64,000 nt of DNA, taken from positions 62,001 to 126,000 of the forward strand of contig CAIQBO010000049.1 of assembly GCA_903870145.1 (NCBI GenBank). Reading direction: 5' to 3'. The position numbers and the translations under genes are program-made. The DNA is from an uncultured Burkholderiales bacterium (GTDB taxonomy: Bacteria > Pseudomonadota > Gammaproteobacteria > Burkholderiales > Burkholderiaceae_C). Shown here piece after piece: positions 52,821 to 60,299 of the stretch; the first letter of the stretch is position 1; each line of letters begins with the position of its first letter. The notes under the pieces are model-generated. The model saw nothing but the letters and a program-made list of their open reading frames with translations, searched no databases and was not told the origin of the DNA.

Positions 52821-53714
52821 CTATCCAGCTAAGCAGGCTTCTTGCCCTGCGTATTCAAACTGTCCTTGACAGCACAACAAGGCGGCGTGAACCAAGCCCC
52901 GAGCTTGTAAATCTTGCGCACAGGCATGGCCTTTGGCCAAGGCTTGTGCCACCAGATGTGCGGGCAGCGAAGGCACCGCCACCGTCACGCAACGTTCACC
53001 CAAATCACTGTCATCACGCAATTGGTTTGCAGGTTGACGCACGATGCGTGCATCGGAAATGTTGACCGCATTGGCGATCAATGTGACTGCCGCATCCGCT
53101 TGCGAGGCCGTCATGGCCAACACGGTCACACTGTCGGCAATGCCCAAAGAGTGACTGCGACCGCGCCATCCGCTGGTGGCAATTCCGCGCACGGGCATCT
53201 GCGCTGTCACGTGCAACTCGCCATCGAGCAGGTCTTGCGCGCCTGGCACTTTCGCCCAAGCCCGTGCAATATCGCTGACCAAGCCAATTCGGCTCGATGT
53301 GCCCTCTGTCAAATGCAAAGCGATATCACCCCCATTGTTAACCCATGCGCGCGTCACGCCACTTTGTTGGTAACACGCCAGCATGCTTTGCGCCACAGAG
53401 CCTGCCACCGCAGCCATGGGGGTGATAAAACCATCGTGACCGGTGATGAATGCATTGGCCAAGGGTGCACAAGCTTCCCACATCATCCGTGCAATAGCAC
53501 CGTTGAAAGGATTGTTGGCCTGCGCTTGCACTGCTTGACGCAGCACAGACAACTCCCCCGCCAAAGTTGGCAGCACATCTTGAAATTTACCCCAAGCCTG
53601 TTCGTGCGCCCGCGCAACGCAGGCCTGATCACCATCGGCTTGAATGATCAAGTCAATGGGGCCGTGTTGAAAATGCCAACGGTTGGGGCTGAGGAGGCGG
53701 CGCTGGGCAGACAT
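52821..53714 (-). CDS. UPF0280 family protein (ApbE-like fold)
   Basis: A 297-residue protein. The family block V-N-N-G-G-D-I-A-L-H-L near 125-135 resembles the flavin-transferase site of ApbE (N-x-G-G-D). T-S-G-W-R-G-R-S-H-S-L-G-I-A-D-S near 177-192 is a second conserved block. ApbE attaches FMN covalently to proteins; UPF0280 is a remote relative whose activity is unproven. It lies 6 bases after the 6-hydroxynicotinate reductase gene, so it is a candidate maturation factor for that flavoprotein. Confidence 0.88.
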   Translation of the reverse strand: MSAQRRLLSPNRWHFQHGPIDLIIQADGDQACVARAHEQAWGKFQDVLPTLAGELSVLRQAVQAQANNPFNGAIARMMWEACAPLANAFITGHDGFITPMAAVAGSVAQSMLACYQQSGVTRAWVNNGGDIALHLTEGTSSRIGLVSDIARAWAKVPGAQDLLDGELHVTAQMPVRGIATSGWRGRSHSLGIADSVTVLAMTASQADAAVTLIANAVNISDARIVRQPANQLRDDSDLGERCVTVAVPSLPAHLVAQALAKGHACAQDLQARGLVHAALLCCQGQFEYAGQEACLAG

Positions 53715-53720
53715 AGGGGG

Positions 53721-55328
53721 CTAGCCTAACATCGGCGGACTGTCCAAGGGCCAAGGGTTGTCCCCGATGGACGGTGCCTCCCAGCGCACTTGTGTCGGAG
53801 CCCCGTCGGTGTGCCAAGCGCCGTGGCGCAAGCTGTCGTCCAGGCTGCGCACATAACCCATATGACCTCCCAAGGCTTTGTAATCTGACAGGCGCATGGT
53901 GAATTCGATCGGGGCCACAATGGCTGGGGTGGGCACGGTGCCAAAACTTCCACGGGGCATGCGCAGCACATCCACCATGATGGTAATGCCCCCTCCCGGC
54001 CACACATAAGAAGGTGCGCCACCACAAGTCACATTGACCAGTGCTCGTTTGATGGCGCGGGTCAGAAGCACTGGGTTGTCCGTGATGCCCGCACGCAAAC
54101 TGCCCCCCGCTCCTCCTAAAAACAGCACGGACACCATAGAGGGTTCGCAGTTTTCACCGATGCGATCAACCACCTGGCGCACCGCTTCGGGCATGGTGGC
54201 TTCTTGCGCTTGCAACTGCTCATCCAGCACATACCAAGCTGCGTGCTCGCCGGTGGTCGAGGTCATCAACAAGCGCAGGCCCGGGCGCGCCACATCGGCG
54301 TCCCACGCATCCAAAATAGACAAGGGGTCTTCTATGTCAGTACCGCCCCAACCGGTGCCCGGATTGGCTACTTGAAAGTAACGCCCAGGGGTCGACTTGC
54401 GCCCCTTGATTTGAATGCCGCTGGGACGAATGTGCAAACATTTTCCGGCTTGGTGCTCACTCAATACGCCAGTGATGTGGTCATCTACCACCACCACTTC
54501 GTCACACAAGCCAAGCCACTGCTGCGCAAAAATACCAATGGCTGCTGAGCCGCAACCCACCCGCATGCGCTGCTCCTTCACGCCGTTGACAATGGGCGCT
54601 TGGCCCGCTTGCAGCACCACAGTAGAGCCCCCTTCGACCTGAACCTCCACAGCGTCGCGGTTGCCCAAAGCCTGCATCATGTTCATGGTGATGCGCCCCT
54701 CTTTTTTGCTGCCACCCGTCAGGTGGTGCACACCCCCCAGGCTGAACATTTGAGAGCCGTATTCAGCCGTGGTCACATGCCCAACCACCTCGCCTTGACA
54801 ACGCACAGCAGCCTGCTCCGGCCCCAGATACCGGTCGGTGTCGATCTTCACTTTCAGACTGCAGTAACTGAAAATACCCTCCGTGACCACCGTGACCATG
54901 TCCACGCCGCGGGACTGCGAAGCCACGATGAAAGGCGCAGGTTTGTAGTCAGGGTAAGTGGTGGAAGAGCCGACGCCGGTCACAAATACACCATGGGATG
55001 GCGTGGCCTCATGGTCTTGCGCTTTGATTTGCGTAGCCTCCCGCAATGACAATTCACCGAGTTTGCTGTCTTGAATGTGAGTGTCTTTTTGCAACAGGCT
55101 TTGCTGCAAAACGACCACTGGGTCTAAGCGGACCAACAGGCCATCCCGATTCGCGTAGCGGTCACATGCGCCTGCGCGGCCTTTGGAGATTTGGCACAGC
55201 ACTGGGCAAGCGTTGCACTCAATTTTATTTCCAGCCATTTGCTCGTTCCGCAAGGAAGCGTGCTCCATGCCCCAATTGGGCGATGCCCCTTCAGGCCCTG
55301 GTAAACCGTCTGATTGGGTGTGGGTCAT
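53721..55328 (-). CDS. hnr: 6-Hydroxynicotinate reductase
   Basis: A 535-residue iron-sulfur protein. Cys38, Cys41, Cys45 and Cys55 (C-N-A-C-P-V-L-C...C) form an N-terminal [4Fe-4S] site. The rest matches the reductase known from Eubacterium barkeri, which uses reduced ferredoxin to turn 6-hydroxynicotinate into 1,4,5,6-tetrahydro-6-oxonicotinate. Glycine-rich F-L-G-G-A-G-G-S near 411 and V-W-P-G-G-G-I near 454 are part of the conserved core. No signal peptide, so cytoplasmic. First gene of the nine-gene operon and divergent from the enamidase gene. Met21 or Met31 (base 55238) are alternative starts, since no ribosome-binding site favours the first. Identification is from family memory and context. 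Confidence 0.86.
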   Translation of the reverse strand: MTHTQSDGLPGPEGASPNWGMEHASLRNEQMAGNKIECNACPVLCQISKGRAGACDRYANRDGLLVRLDPVVVLQQSLLQKDTHIQDSKLGELSLREATQIKAQDHEATPSHGVFVTGVGSSTTYPDYKPAPFIVASQSRGVDMVTVVTEGIFSYCSLKVKIDTDRYLGPEQAAVRCQGEVVGHVTTAEYGSQMFSLGGVHHLTGGSKKEGRITMNMMQALGNRDAVEVQVEGGSTVVLQAGQAPIVNGVKEQRMRVGCGSAAIGIFAQQWLGLCDEVVVVDDHITGVLSEHQAGKCLHIRPSGIQIKGRKSTPGRYFQVANPGTGWGGTDIEDPLSILDAWDADVARPGLRLLMTSTTGEHAAWYVLDEQLQAQEATMPEAVRQVVDRIGENCEPSMVSVLFLGGAGGSLRAGITDNPVLLTRAIKRALVNVTCGGAPSYVWPGGGITIMVDVLRMPRGSFGTVPTPAIVAPIEFTMRLSDYKALGGHMGYVRSLDDSLRHGAWHTDGAPTQVRWEAPSIGDNPWPLDSPPMLG

Positions 55329-55489
55329 TTGGGCGTCGCGAGCAAGTTGTCTATTGGGTTCATCTTGTGTAACATTCGCTGCAAATTGGTGTTATAAAAA
55401 TTCGCTCAAACGGCAATATATCGCATTGTGTGGGTTGTGCTCAGCATTGCGTTCATACTGTCAAAATTAATCACATTGGAGAAGCTCGC
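55329..55489. promoter_or_regulatory. Divergent promoter region between hnr and ena
   Basis: 161 AT-rich bases separate the two divergent genes. ATTCGCT is repeated directly at 55374-55380 and 55400-55406, 26 bases apart; both are followed by CAAA within two bases. This could be the binding site of one regulator for both genes. I see no consensus -35/-10 pair worth reporting. Confidence 0.4.
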
Positions 55490-56677
55490 ATGGCAACCGC
55501 AGTTGTGGAAGAAAAATCAGGAAAAGTGGTCTTGCGACATATTGGATTGCTGCTCTCGGGTGACATTGACCACCCCATCTTAGATGCTGACACCATTGTG
55601 ATTCAAGATGGCATCATCACCGCCGTTGGGCGGGAAAAAGATTGTGATATTTCGGGCGCAAAAACCACCATCGATGTCCAACAAACCTGCGTTGCCCCGG
55701 GTTTGATCGACAGCCATGTGCACCCCGTTTTTGGTGACTGGACACCGCGTCAAAACCAACTTGGCTGGATTGAATCAACCATGCATGGCGGCGTGACCAC
55801 CATGATTTCGGCAGGTGAAGTGCACTTGCCCGGTCGCCCCAAAGACATCGTGGGCCTCAAAGCCTTGGCCATCACCGCACAGCGCGCTTTTGACAACTTC
55901 CGCCCGGGAGGGGTGAAAGTCATTGCGGGTGCACCCGTCATCGAAAAAGGCATGACCGAGCACGACTTTGAAGAACTTGCCGCCGCGGGTGTGACGCTTT
56001 TGGGCGAAGTCGGGCTTGGCTCCGTCAAGGCTGGTTACGAAGCCAAAGAGATGGTGGCTTGGGCTCGCAAGAACGGCATACAAAGCACCATCCATACGGG
56101 CGGCCCTTCTATTCCAGGATCAGGCTTGATCGACAAAGATGTGGTGCTTGAAGCTGACGCTGACGTCATTGGCCACATCAACGGGGGCCACACTTCTTTG
56201 CCTGAAGCACATGTGTGTGAGTTGTGCGAGAAATCAAGCCGCGCCATTGAGATCGTTCACAACGGCAACGAACGCGTTGCGATCATCGCGGCCAAAGCCG
56301 CCTTGGAGCTCAAGTGCCCACACCGCGTGATTTTAGGCACCGATGGGCCCGCTGGCTCAGGGGTTCAGCCCTTGGGCATGCTGCGCATGGTGGCCCTGCT
56401 CTCAAGCCTTGGCAACATACCAGCCGAATTGGTTTTTTGTTTTGCCACAGGCAACACCGCACGCATTCGCAACTTGAATTGCGGGTTGGTTGAAGTGGGC
56501 CGCGCGGCAGACTTTGTCTTCATGGACCGTGCACAGCACACCGCAGGCAAGACTTTGCTCGAAAGCGTGCAATTGGGCGACATACCCGGCGTGGGCATGG
56601 TCATGATTGACGGCTTGGTGCGCTGCGGCAGAAGTCGCAATACACCGCCAGCTACCCAGGTGCCTGTGCAAGTGTAA
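55490..56677 (+). CDS. ena: Enamidase (amidohydrolase family)
   Basis: A 395-residue amidohydrolase. The first metal site has His76 and His78 in D-S-H-V-H-P; Glu173 in G-E-V-G-L-G, His202 in I-H-T-G-G, His229 in G-H-I-N-G-G-H and Asp285 in L-G-T-D-G-P complete the binuclear site. The arrangement and many blocks, such as H-G-G-V-T-T-M-I-S-A-G and R-S-R-N-T-P-P-A, match the enamidase of Eubacterium barkeri, which hydrolyses tetrahydro-6-oxonicotinate to 2-formylglutarate and ammonia. The ATG has GGAGAAG upstream. It is divergent from hnr, whose product is its substrate. Confidence 0.9.
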   Translation: MATAVVEEKSGKVVLRHIGLLLSGDIDHPILDADTIVIQDGIITAVGREKDCDISGAKTTIDVQQTCVAPGLIDSHVHPVFGDWTPRQNQLGWIESTMHGGVTTMISAGEVHLPGRPKDIVGLKALAITAQRAFDNFRPGGVKVIAGAPVIEKGMTEHDFEELAAAGVTLLGEVGLGSVKAGYEAKEMVAWARKNGIQSTIHTGGPSIPGSGLIDKDVVLEADADVIGHINGGHTSLPEAHVCELCEKSSRAIEIVHNGNERVAIIAAKAALELKCPHRVILGTDGPAGSGVQPLGMLRMVALLSSLGNIPAELVFCFATGNTARIRNLNCGLVEVGRAADFVFMDRAQHTAGKTLLESVQLGDIPGVGMVMIDGLVRCGRSRNTPPATQVPVQV

Positions 56678-56683
56678 AGCGAT

Positions 56684-56720
56684 GCTTTACAGCCTATTTT
56701 TTAAGGCTACTAAACAAAGC
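56684..56720. terminator. Possible bidirectional terminator between ena and the sugar-type operon
   Basis: AGCCT at 56691-56695 pairs with AGGCT at 56704-56708 around an AT-rich loop, and GCTTT at 56684-56688 can pair with AAAGC at 56716-56720 to extend the stem. The T-run is in the loop rather than after the stem, so it is not a classic intrinsic terminator. It sits between two convergent stops. Confidence 0.4.
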
Positions 56721-57588
56721 TCTTATGCCTTGCAATGCAGGTGTCAAGCACATGCGAATGATCACGTTGCCACCAATTGCCTGTTGAAAAAATTTCAACT
56801 TCACTGAAGCCAGAAAATCCTTGAGCTTCCACCCAGCCTCTGATTTTGGGAATATCGATCACCCCATCGCCCATCATGCCGCGATCGTTCAGCATGTCTG
56901 TGGTGGGGGTTAACCAATCACAGACATGAAAGGCCAGCAGTCTACTCTTGCCTGCGCGTTCAATTTGTTGCTGCAATTTGGGGTCCCACCACACATGGTA
57001 GACATCTACAGCAACCCCTAAAGCGCCGCTTTGATCAGGGTCCAATGCATCACAAACATCCAGCGCTTGCTCTAAGGTGTTGATGCATGCCCGGTCTGCC
57101 GCATACATGGGATGAAGCGGCTCAATGGCCAGCGGCATATGACAAGACTTGGCATAACTGAGTAATTGAGCAATGCCATCGTGGACCTGATGGCGCGAGC
57201 GCGCGATGTCCTTGTGGGCTGCTTTACCGTCCAAAGCACCGGGCAGACCGCCCACCACCAAGACCAAGCACTGGGCATTGAGTTCGCACGCTTCGTCTAC
57301 AGCCATGCGGTTGTCAAGCTCAGCGGCCTGGGTAGCTTGCGAATCTACCGCCGGAAACATGCCTCCACGACAGTAGCCCGAGAGCTTCAGCCCATGACTT
57401 TTCACAAGCTTGGAAACGACGGACAGTCCCGCTGCCGTAACTTGGTCACGCCAAGGAGAGATCGCACCTATGCCTCGCTCGACACAAGCCTCTATGATTT
57501 TTGGCAAAGGCAGATCCATTCCATTGCTTTTTCGAACAGTAGCGGTGTTGATCGACAAGCATTCATGGTTGAGAGAAAAGTCACGCAT
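56710..57588 (-). CDS. Sugar phosphate isomerase/epimerase family TIM-barrel protein
   Basis: A 292-residue protein of the xylose isomerase-like/AP endonuclease 2 fold. Glu in A-I-E-P-L-H-P near 155, Asp in V-A-V-D-V-Y-H-V-W-W near 191, His in A-F-H-V-C-D-W near 219 and Glu in S-E-V-E-I-F near 263 mark the metal site. Members isomerise or epimerise keto sugars, inosose or hydroxypyruvate-type compounds. It is the last gene of the minus-strand operon that starts beyond the right window edge. The substrate is not known. Confidence 0.86.
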   Translation of the reverse strand: MRDFSLNHECLSINTATVRKSNGMDLPLPKIIEACVERGIGAISPWRDQVTAAGLSVVSKLVKSHGLKLSGYCRGGMFPAVDSQATQAAELDNRMAVDEACELNAQCLVLVVGGLPGALDGKAAHKDIARSRHQVHDGIAQLLSYAKSCHMPLAIEPLHPMYAADRACINTLEQALDVCDALDPDQSGALGVAVDVYHVWWDPKLQQQIERAGKSRLLAFHVCDWLTPTTDMLNDRGMMGDGVIDIPKIRGWVEAQGFSGFSEVEIFSTGNWWQRDHSHVLDTCIARHKSFV

Positions 57589-57611
57589 GTTTGATCATTC
57601 AATAAGTAGTG

Positions 57612-58541
57612 TCAGTGACGTGATTTTTCGCGTCGGATTTGCCGAACGATAGCTGCATTGTCAAGTTCACCGTCGCCTGCTTGAACCGCATGTCGCAGCA
57701 ACTGAGCATGCACATTTGACAAAGGCAATTCTTGGTCTTTGCTCTGCGCTATGTCCAACATGAGTTGCACATCTTTCAAATGTTGCCGGATGCGTGACTG
57801 AGGTTCAAACTGCTGACTGACCATCAGCGCACCCTTGACCACCGCAGCATCTGAACGCGCCGGTGTGGCAAGCACCAATTTCAAAAAAGCATCGGGCTCA
57901 ATGCCCATGGACTGCGCAAAGACCATGCCCTCTGCCAGTGCCGCACGATTGAGCCCCAATACCAAATTGGTAGCCAGCTTTGCACGCGCCGCCATGCCTG
58001 CACCACCCACGTGAATTTGCTGGGTGGAAAGCACTTCTAAGACTGGCGAAATTTTCAAAAAATCAAGGAGATCCCCACCCAGCAGCATCGTTGCTTGGCC
58101 AGCTGCAATTTGTGAGCTGGAGCCAGACAGGGGCGCCTCAATCAAACAATGACCTTCACCATGCAATTTAGTCGCTAATTTTTCAAGCAATGCAGGATCG
58201 CCAGTAGAGCAATCAATGAACGTCAGACTGGTTTGCCTGAGTGCTGTGTTTTCGCTGCCATCTGAGTTTTGGCTGTGCAATATCTCATCTATCACTTGCA
58301 TTGCACCTGCTGTTTCAAACACCGTGAGCAAAAAAATATTCGACAGCGCAGCCAGGTGCGGCAAGGAAGCCTCGGTGCGAAAGCCAAGCGCGACAAACGA
58401 ATCCATGGCGTCGTGCTGCAAATCAAATCCAACGCATTCATAACCAGCAGAGCGCAGTCGACCTGCCAGAGCTCGCCCCACCAGCCCTAAGCCCACGATT
58501 CCAATGCATTGTGGTTCTGTGGGTGTGAGGTCAATTGTCAT
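57612..58541 (-). CDS. NAD(P)-dependent beta-hydroxyacid dehydrogenase (3-hydroxyisobutyrate/2-hydroxymethylglutarate family)
   Basis: A 309-residue enzyme. The cofactor motif I-V-G-L-G-L-V-G-R at 15-23 has leucine-valine where G-x-M-G is usual. The substrate loop is E-A-P-L-S-G-S at 135-141, and the catalytic lysine is Lys188 in R-A-K-L-A-T-N-L. The 2-(hydroxymethyl)glutarate dehydrogenase of the nicotinate pathway in Eubacterium barkeri belongs to this family, so it could reduce 2-formylglutarate made by the nearby enamidase. Its operon neighbours are sugar-type enzymes, which argues for another substrate. Confidence 0.87.
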   Translation of the reverse strand: MTIDLTPTEPQCIGIVGLGLVGRALAGRLRSAGYECVGFDLQHDAMDSFVALGFRTEASLPHLAALSNIFLLTVFETAGAMQVIDEILHSQNSDGSENTALRQTSLTFIDCSTGDPALLEKLATKLHGEGHCLIEAPLSGSSSQIAAGQATMLLGGDLLDFLKISPVLEVLSTQQIHVGGAGMAARAKLATNLVLGLNRAALAEGMVFAQSMGIEPDAFLKLVLATPARSDAAVVKGALMVSQQFEPQSRIRQHLKDVQLMLDIAQSKDQELPLSNVHAQLLRHAVQAGDGELDNAAIVRQIRREKSRH

Positions 58542-58550
58542 GGCGCTGCT

Positions 58551-59261
58551 TCAATGCACAACAGAGGCGCCACCACAAATGGTAATGTCCTGACCTGTGA
58601 TGGCCGATGCTTGTGGCCCTAGCAGATATAAAACCAAAGCAGCCACCTCATCAGGCTGTATGAGTCTTCCAATGGGCGGCAGCTTGGGTGGCGTGTTGGT
58701 TCGTGCAGGGTCGTGCAGCATCGGCGTATCCGTGGCAGCAGGAGAGACCACATTGACCGTGACACCCCGCTCAATAGATTCTGCGGCCCAGCTTCGAGCC
58801 AAAGAAGCCAGCGCTGCTTTGGTTGCCGCATATTGACTTTTGCCTGATATGCCGCCTGAAACCCTGCTGCCAATCAAAACCATTCGGCCTTGTCTGGCTT
58901 GATGCATCAGCGGCAAGAAACGATTGGCCAGTCGCGTTGCCACGTCCACATGCAAACGCCACATCTGCTCGCCAGCATCACTCTCTAATTGCCCCAAAGG
59001 CCCTGCTCTGAGCACACCCGCGGCATGAACAACCGCTTGGGGCAAGCCCATGGCCAGCAATCTTTCCAACACAATTTCAAGTGCGCTCGAATCGGTCAGA
59101 TCGACCAAGCACTCATGGACACCTTGGGCATTGAAGTTGCCCTTGGCAATGTCCAGTGCATGAACATGCCAACCATTGGAAAGCAATTTTTTGGCAATTG
59201 CTCGCCCAATACCAGAACTGGCACCCGTCACAATGGCACAAGGAGGTGGCTTGGATAACAT
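58551..59261 (-). CDS. Short-chain dehydrogenase/reductase (SDR)
   Basis: A 236-residue classical SDR. T-G-A-S-S-G-I-G-R-A at 12-21 binds NAD(P), the catalytic Ser is in L-I-G-S-R-V near 132, and Y-A-A-T-K near 144 holds the Tyr and Lys. It is only 9 bases from the beta-hydroxyacid dehydrogenase gene and 8 bases from the receptor gene. It probably oxidises a hydroxyl of the imported sugar acid-like compound. Confidence 0.9.
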   Translation of the reverse strand: MLSKPPPCAIVTGASSGIGRAIAKKLLSNGWHVHALDIAKGNFNAQGVHECLVDLTDSSALEIVLERLLAMGLPQAVVHAAGVLRAGPLGQLESDAGEQMWRLHVDVATRLANRFLPLMHQARQGRMVLIGSRVSGGISGKSQYAATKAALASLARSWAAESIERGVTVNVVSPAATDTPMLHDPARTNTPPKLPPIGRLIQPDEVAALVLYLLGPQASAITGQDITICGGASVVH

Positions 59262-59269
59262 TGCTTGAA

Positions 59270-60253
59270 TTATTCCAGCGTGATTTTTTTATCGGCAATC
59301 AGTTTTCCAGAAGTTGCAATGTCATCTGCCTGGAATTTTGCAAAATCTGCAGCGCTGCCTCCGCCAGGAACTATGCCATCGGCGATTAAGCGATCACGCA
59401 TATCGCTCAAAAGCGCTTTGTTGATGGCTGCATTGAGCTTCACAACCAAATCCAAGGGCAATTTAGCTGGGCCCCAAAGTCCATACCAACTGGCGCACTG
59501 AAAATCAGGAATGGTTTCTGAGACTGTGGGAACATCTGGCAAATTAGGAAGTCGCTTAGTGGATGTCACCCCCACCACTTTCAATTGCCCGCTGCGATGA
59601 AATTGAACCGATCCCAAGACAGGATCGATGAAGCCCTCAATCTGCCCACCCACCAAGTCGGTCATGGCAGGCCCAGTACCTTTATAAGGAACAACGGCAA
59701 TTTGAGTGTCTGTTGCCTGCTCGAGTTTCACGGTGCACAAATGCCCAGCCGAGCCAATGGAGCCCACAGCAAAATTAAATTTTCCTGGATTGGCCTTGGC
59801 AGCAGTGATGAAACTTTTCAAATCCGAGACACCGAGCTTGTTGCTGATTGCCACAGACAGTGGGGCTAACGCGACCAAACCAATCGGCGTGAAATCAGTT
59901 AGGACTTTGTAAGGGACCGACCGCATGGTCATAGGCGCTGTGACAAACGTGCTGGCATTGAACAGCAAGGTATACGCATCCGGATTGGCCTTGGCCACCA
60001 CGTCAGCACCTATGACGCCATTGCCCCCAGGTCGATTCTCAACAACCAAGCTCTGACCCAACTGCTCTCCAACTTTCAGGGCCAGCATGCGCCCTACTTT
60101 GTCTAACGTGCCACCAGGTGGAAATGGAATGATGACCTTGACAGGTTTCTCTGGATAAGTTGCAGCGGTTTGCGCTGACACACTTGAAACAAACAGCGCC
60201 AAGGCGGCGCCAATTGTCAAAATTTTGAAATTCCTAATGGCTAAATGGGTCAT
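59270..60253 (-). CDS. Tripartite tricarboxylate transporter substrate-binding protein (Bug/TctC family)
   Basis: A 327-residue periplasmic receptor. The signal peptide ends V-S-A-Q-T. Y-P-E-K-P-V-K-V-I-I-P-F-P-P-G-G, N-R-P-G-G-N-G-V and P-D-A-Y-T-L-L-F are the family blocks; P-D-A-Y-T is a small variant of P-D-G-Y-T. AGGGAA lies near the ATG. It is placed between the SDR and DUF993 genes, so its ligand is probably the substrate of this operon. No membrane partner is present here. Confidence 0.92.
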   Translation of the reverse strand: MTHLAIRNFKILTIGAALALFVSSVSAQTAATYPEKPVKVIIPFPPGGTLDKVGRMLALKVGEQLGQSLVVENRPGGNGVIGADVVAKANPDAYTLLFNASTFVTAPMTMRSVPYKVLTDFTPIGLVALAPLSVAISNKLGVSDLKSFITAAKANPGKFNFAVGSIGSAGHLCTVKLEQATDTQIAVVPYKGTGPAMTDLVGGQIEGFIDPVLGSVQFHRSGQLKVVGVTSTKRLPNLPDVPTVSETIPDFQCASWYGLWGPAKLPLDLVVKLNAAINKALLSDMRDRLIADGIVPGGGSAADFAKFQADDIATSGKLIADKKITLE

Positions 60254-60299
60254 AGTATTCCCTGGCTATTCAATCAATCATCATGACAATTTTTAACTT

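Noticed and set aside
52914-53729. 271-codon open frame on the plus strand opposite UPF0280
   Set aside because: Shadow of UPF0280; Arg/His/Cys-rich translation with no recognisable domain.
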